This document shows, one piece after another, positions 5,841 through 6,652 of a stretch of 6,652 nucleotides of DNA (the first letter of the stretch is position 1; every line of letters begins with the position of its first letter). This DNA comes from Bacteroidales bacterium (GTDB lineage: Bacteria > Bacteroidota > Bacteroidia > Bacteroidales > Dysgonomonadaceae): contig JAAYTC010000083.1 in the NCBI GenBank assembly GCA_012518155.1, forward strand, positions 1 through 6,652. The letters run 5' to 3'. Below the pieces are notes generated by a model. The model was not told the DNA's origin, did not search any database, and saw only the letters and a program-made list of their open reading frames with translations. The position numbers and the translations under genes are program-made.

Positions 5841-6652
5841 AATGGATAAGCGAGACGATTTTTCACGGAAAGTCGGTGAGAAGCTACGGGAGCATCAAAT
5901 GCCCGTCGCTCCCGATGTGTGGGATGCCCTGGAGAAGAGGCTCCCCAAGGGTGAAAAACGTACGCCTGCGTATTGGCCGTTGGCGATTGCCGGAGTGGCC
6001 GCTGCTTTTCTGGCACTGTTCTTATTACTTAATCCTTTGGGGGAGGAGTTCAACCGTGAGTCGTTGCATGTGCAAGAAACAAGCTCCCCTGTAAAGAGGG
6101 AAGAACAACTCGCGGGTATCTCTGAACGTTCACAGACGGGCGACGAAGCGGGTGTAGATTCAAAAAAACATCCGCGAGACAGATCCACCGAGGAGCCTAC
6201 TAAAGGGATAGCTCCCCACGGAGCGGAACCGATGGAAACCCGGGAGAGGGGGGCAAAGGAAGTTCAAGAGGTGGAGACAAAGAAAATCGCGACGTTGAAT
6301 CAAGGAGTTGACTTCGAGAAGGATGTTAAGGCCGAGAGAGTCGCTGATCCCGAAAAAGTCGATGAGATCAAGAAAGTTGTTGACCCCGATAAAGTTATTG
6401 AACATGAGGTGTTTGTCGAGTCAATAGAGGTTGATTCCAAAAGAGGGGGTGTCGAACCTGAAGAGGTTGCAGAGCCTATAGAAGTTGATAAGGCCAAGGA
6501 AACGACTCCCCGATCGATCCTGCTGGCATTGGCGAGTGGCGACGGGCTATCTGGATTTCCATTCGGAAATTATCATGGGGATGAGTCATATTACTACGAC
6601 TTTGCTCCTGGTGAGGGCTCTGGTATAGGCTCCGACGGGGGAGGTGACGGCC
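5821..6652 (+). CDS. Single-pass membrane protein, probable sigma-factor regulator, 3' end missing
   Basis: The frame is open from the ATG at 5821 to the right edge (277 codons). GAGGAA at 5808-5813 favours this start; an in-frame ATG at 5842, one base after the sigma stop, is the alternative. The order is: a cytoplasmic N-terminus of about 48 residues with DDFSRKVGEKLREHQMP and APDVWDALEKRL, a pattern seen in Bacteroidota proteins encoded beside ECF sigma factors; one transmembrane helix at about 51-70; a long charged, probably disordered linker at about 74-230; then RSILLALASGDGLSGF and a Tyr- and Gly-rich stretch up to the edge. Four tandem 12-residue units fill 176-223. No zinc-binding anti-sigma motif (HxxxCxxC) is present. 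By context it is likely an anti-sigma or signal-transducing partner. In related proteins such a linker can precede an outer-membrane beta-barrel; whether this one does lies outside the window. Confidence 0.8.
   Translation, partial: MELDENRMDKRDDFSRKVGEKLREHQMPVAPDVWDALEKRLPKGEKRTPAYWPLAIAGVAAAFLALFLLLNPLGEEFNRESLHVQETSSPVKREEQLAGISERSQTGDEAGVDSKKHPRDRSTEEPTKGIAPHGAEPMETRERGAKEVQEVETKKIATLNQGVDFEKDVKAERVADPEKVDEIKKVVDPDKVIEHEVFVESIEVDSKRGGVEPEEVAEPIEVDKAKETTPRSILLALASGDGLSGFPFGNYHGDESYYYDFAPGEGSGIGSDGGGDG
6346..6489 (+). repeat. Tandem 12-residue repeats in the linker of the sigma-linked protein
   Basis: Two clear units, DPEKVDEIKKVV (residues 176-187) and DPDKVIEHEVFV (188-199), are 36 bases apart and remain similar at DNA level (6346-6365 versus 6382-6401). 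ESIEVDSKRGGV (200-211) and EPEEVAEPIEVD (212-223) look like degenerate copies. The alternating acidic, basic and Val pattern suggests an extended periplasmic spacer. Confidence 0.55.

Overview
The window comes from a member of the Bacteroidota, most likely order Bacteroidales and near the Dysgonomonadaceae/Porphyromonadaceae. The placement is inference from four signs: Bacteroidota-type -7 promoter boxes (TAnnTTTG) before two genes, weak Shine-Dalgarno use, a Bacteroides-like serine palmitoyltransferase, and an ECF sigma factor followed by a gene for a membrane-anchored protein of the kind common in this phylum. No rRNA, tRNA, CRISPR array or complete insertion sequence was seen.

Left third (1-1802, all minus strand). 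Three genes read leftward in the order ferritin, a small conserved-looking membrane protein, and a TraB/GumN-family lipoprotein cut by the left edge. The gaps are 70 and 97 bases with no clear terminator, so they may form one transcription unit (iron storage plus two envelope proteins of unknown role).

Centre (1803-4843). A 217-base divergent intergenic region separates ferritin from spt on the plus strand. It carries two perfect palindromes, a -7 promoter box and a 17-codon leader ORF whose stop overlaps the spt start. spt (first step of sphingolipid synthesis) is followed by guaB (IMP dehydrogenase, the committed step to GMP), which has its own -7 box and ends at a strong intrinsic terminator.

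Right third (4844-6652). A 424-base gene-free stretch holds the guaB terminator and then a 206-base element bounded by a perfect 15-bp inverted repeat with further nested complementary segments. This is the most unexplained structure in the window: a decayed MITE-like element or a structured RNA. Just after it an ECF-like promoter leads into an ECF sigma factor. The sigma gene overlaps by 20 bases a gene for a single-pass membrane protein, probably its regulator, with a long charged linker that includes 12-residue repeats. That gene runs off the right edge.

The genes form three functional blocks: iron storage/envelope, core lipid and nucleotide metabolism, and an envelope-stress-type sigma/regulator pair. 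No single new system is evident. The best leads are the 206-base inverted-repeat element, the possible translational-coupling leader of spt, and the architecture of the sigma-linked membrane protein.
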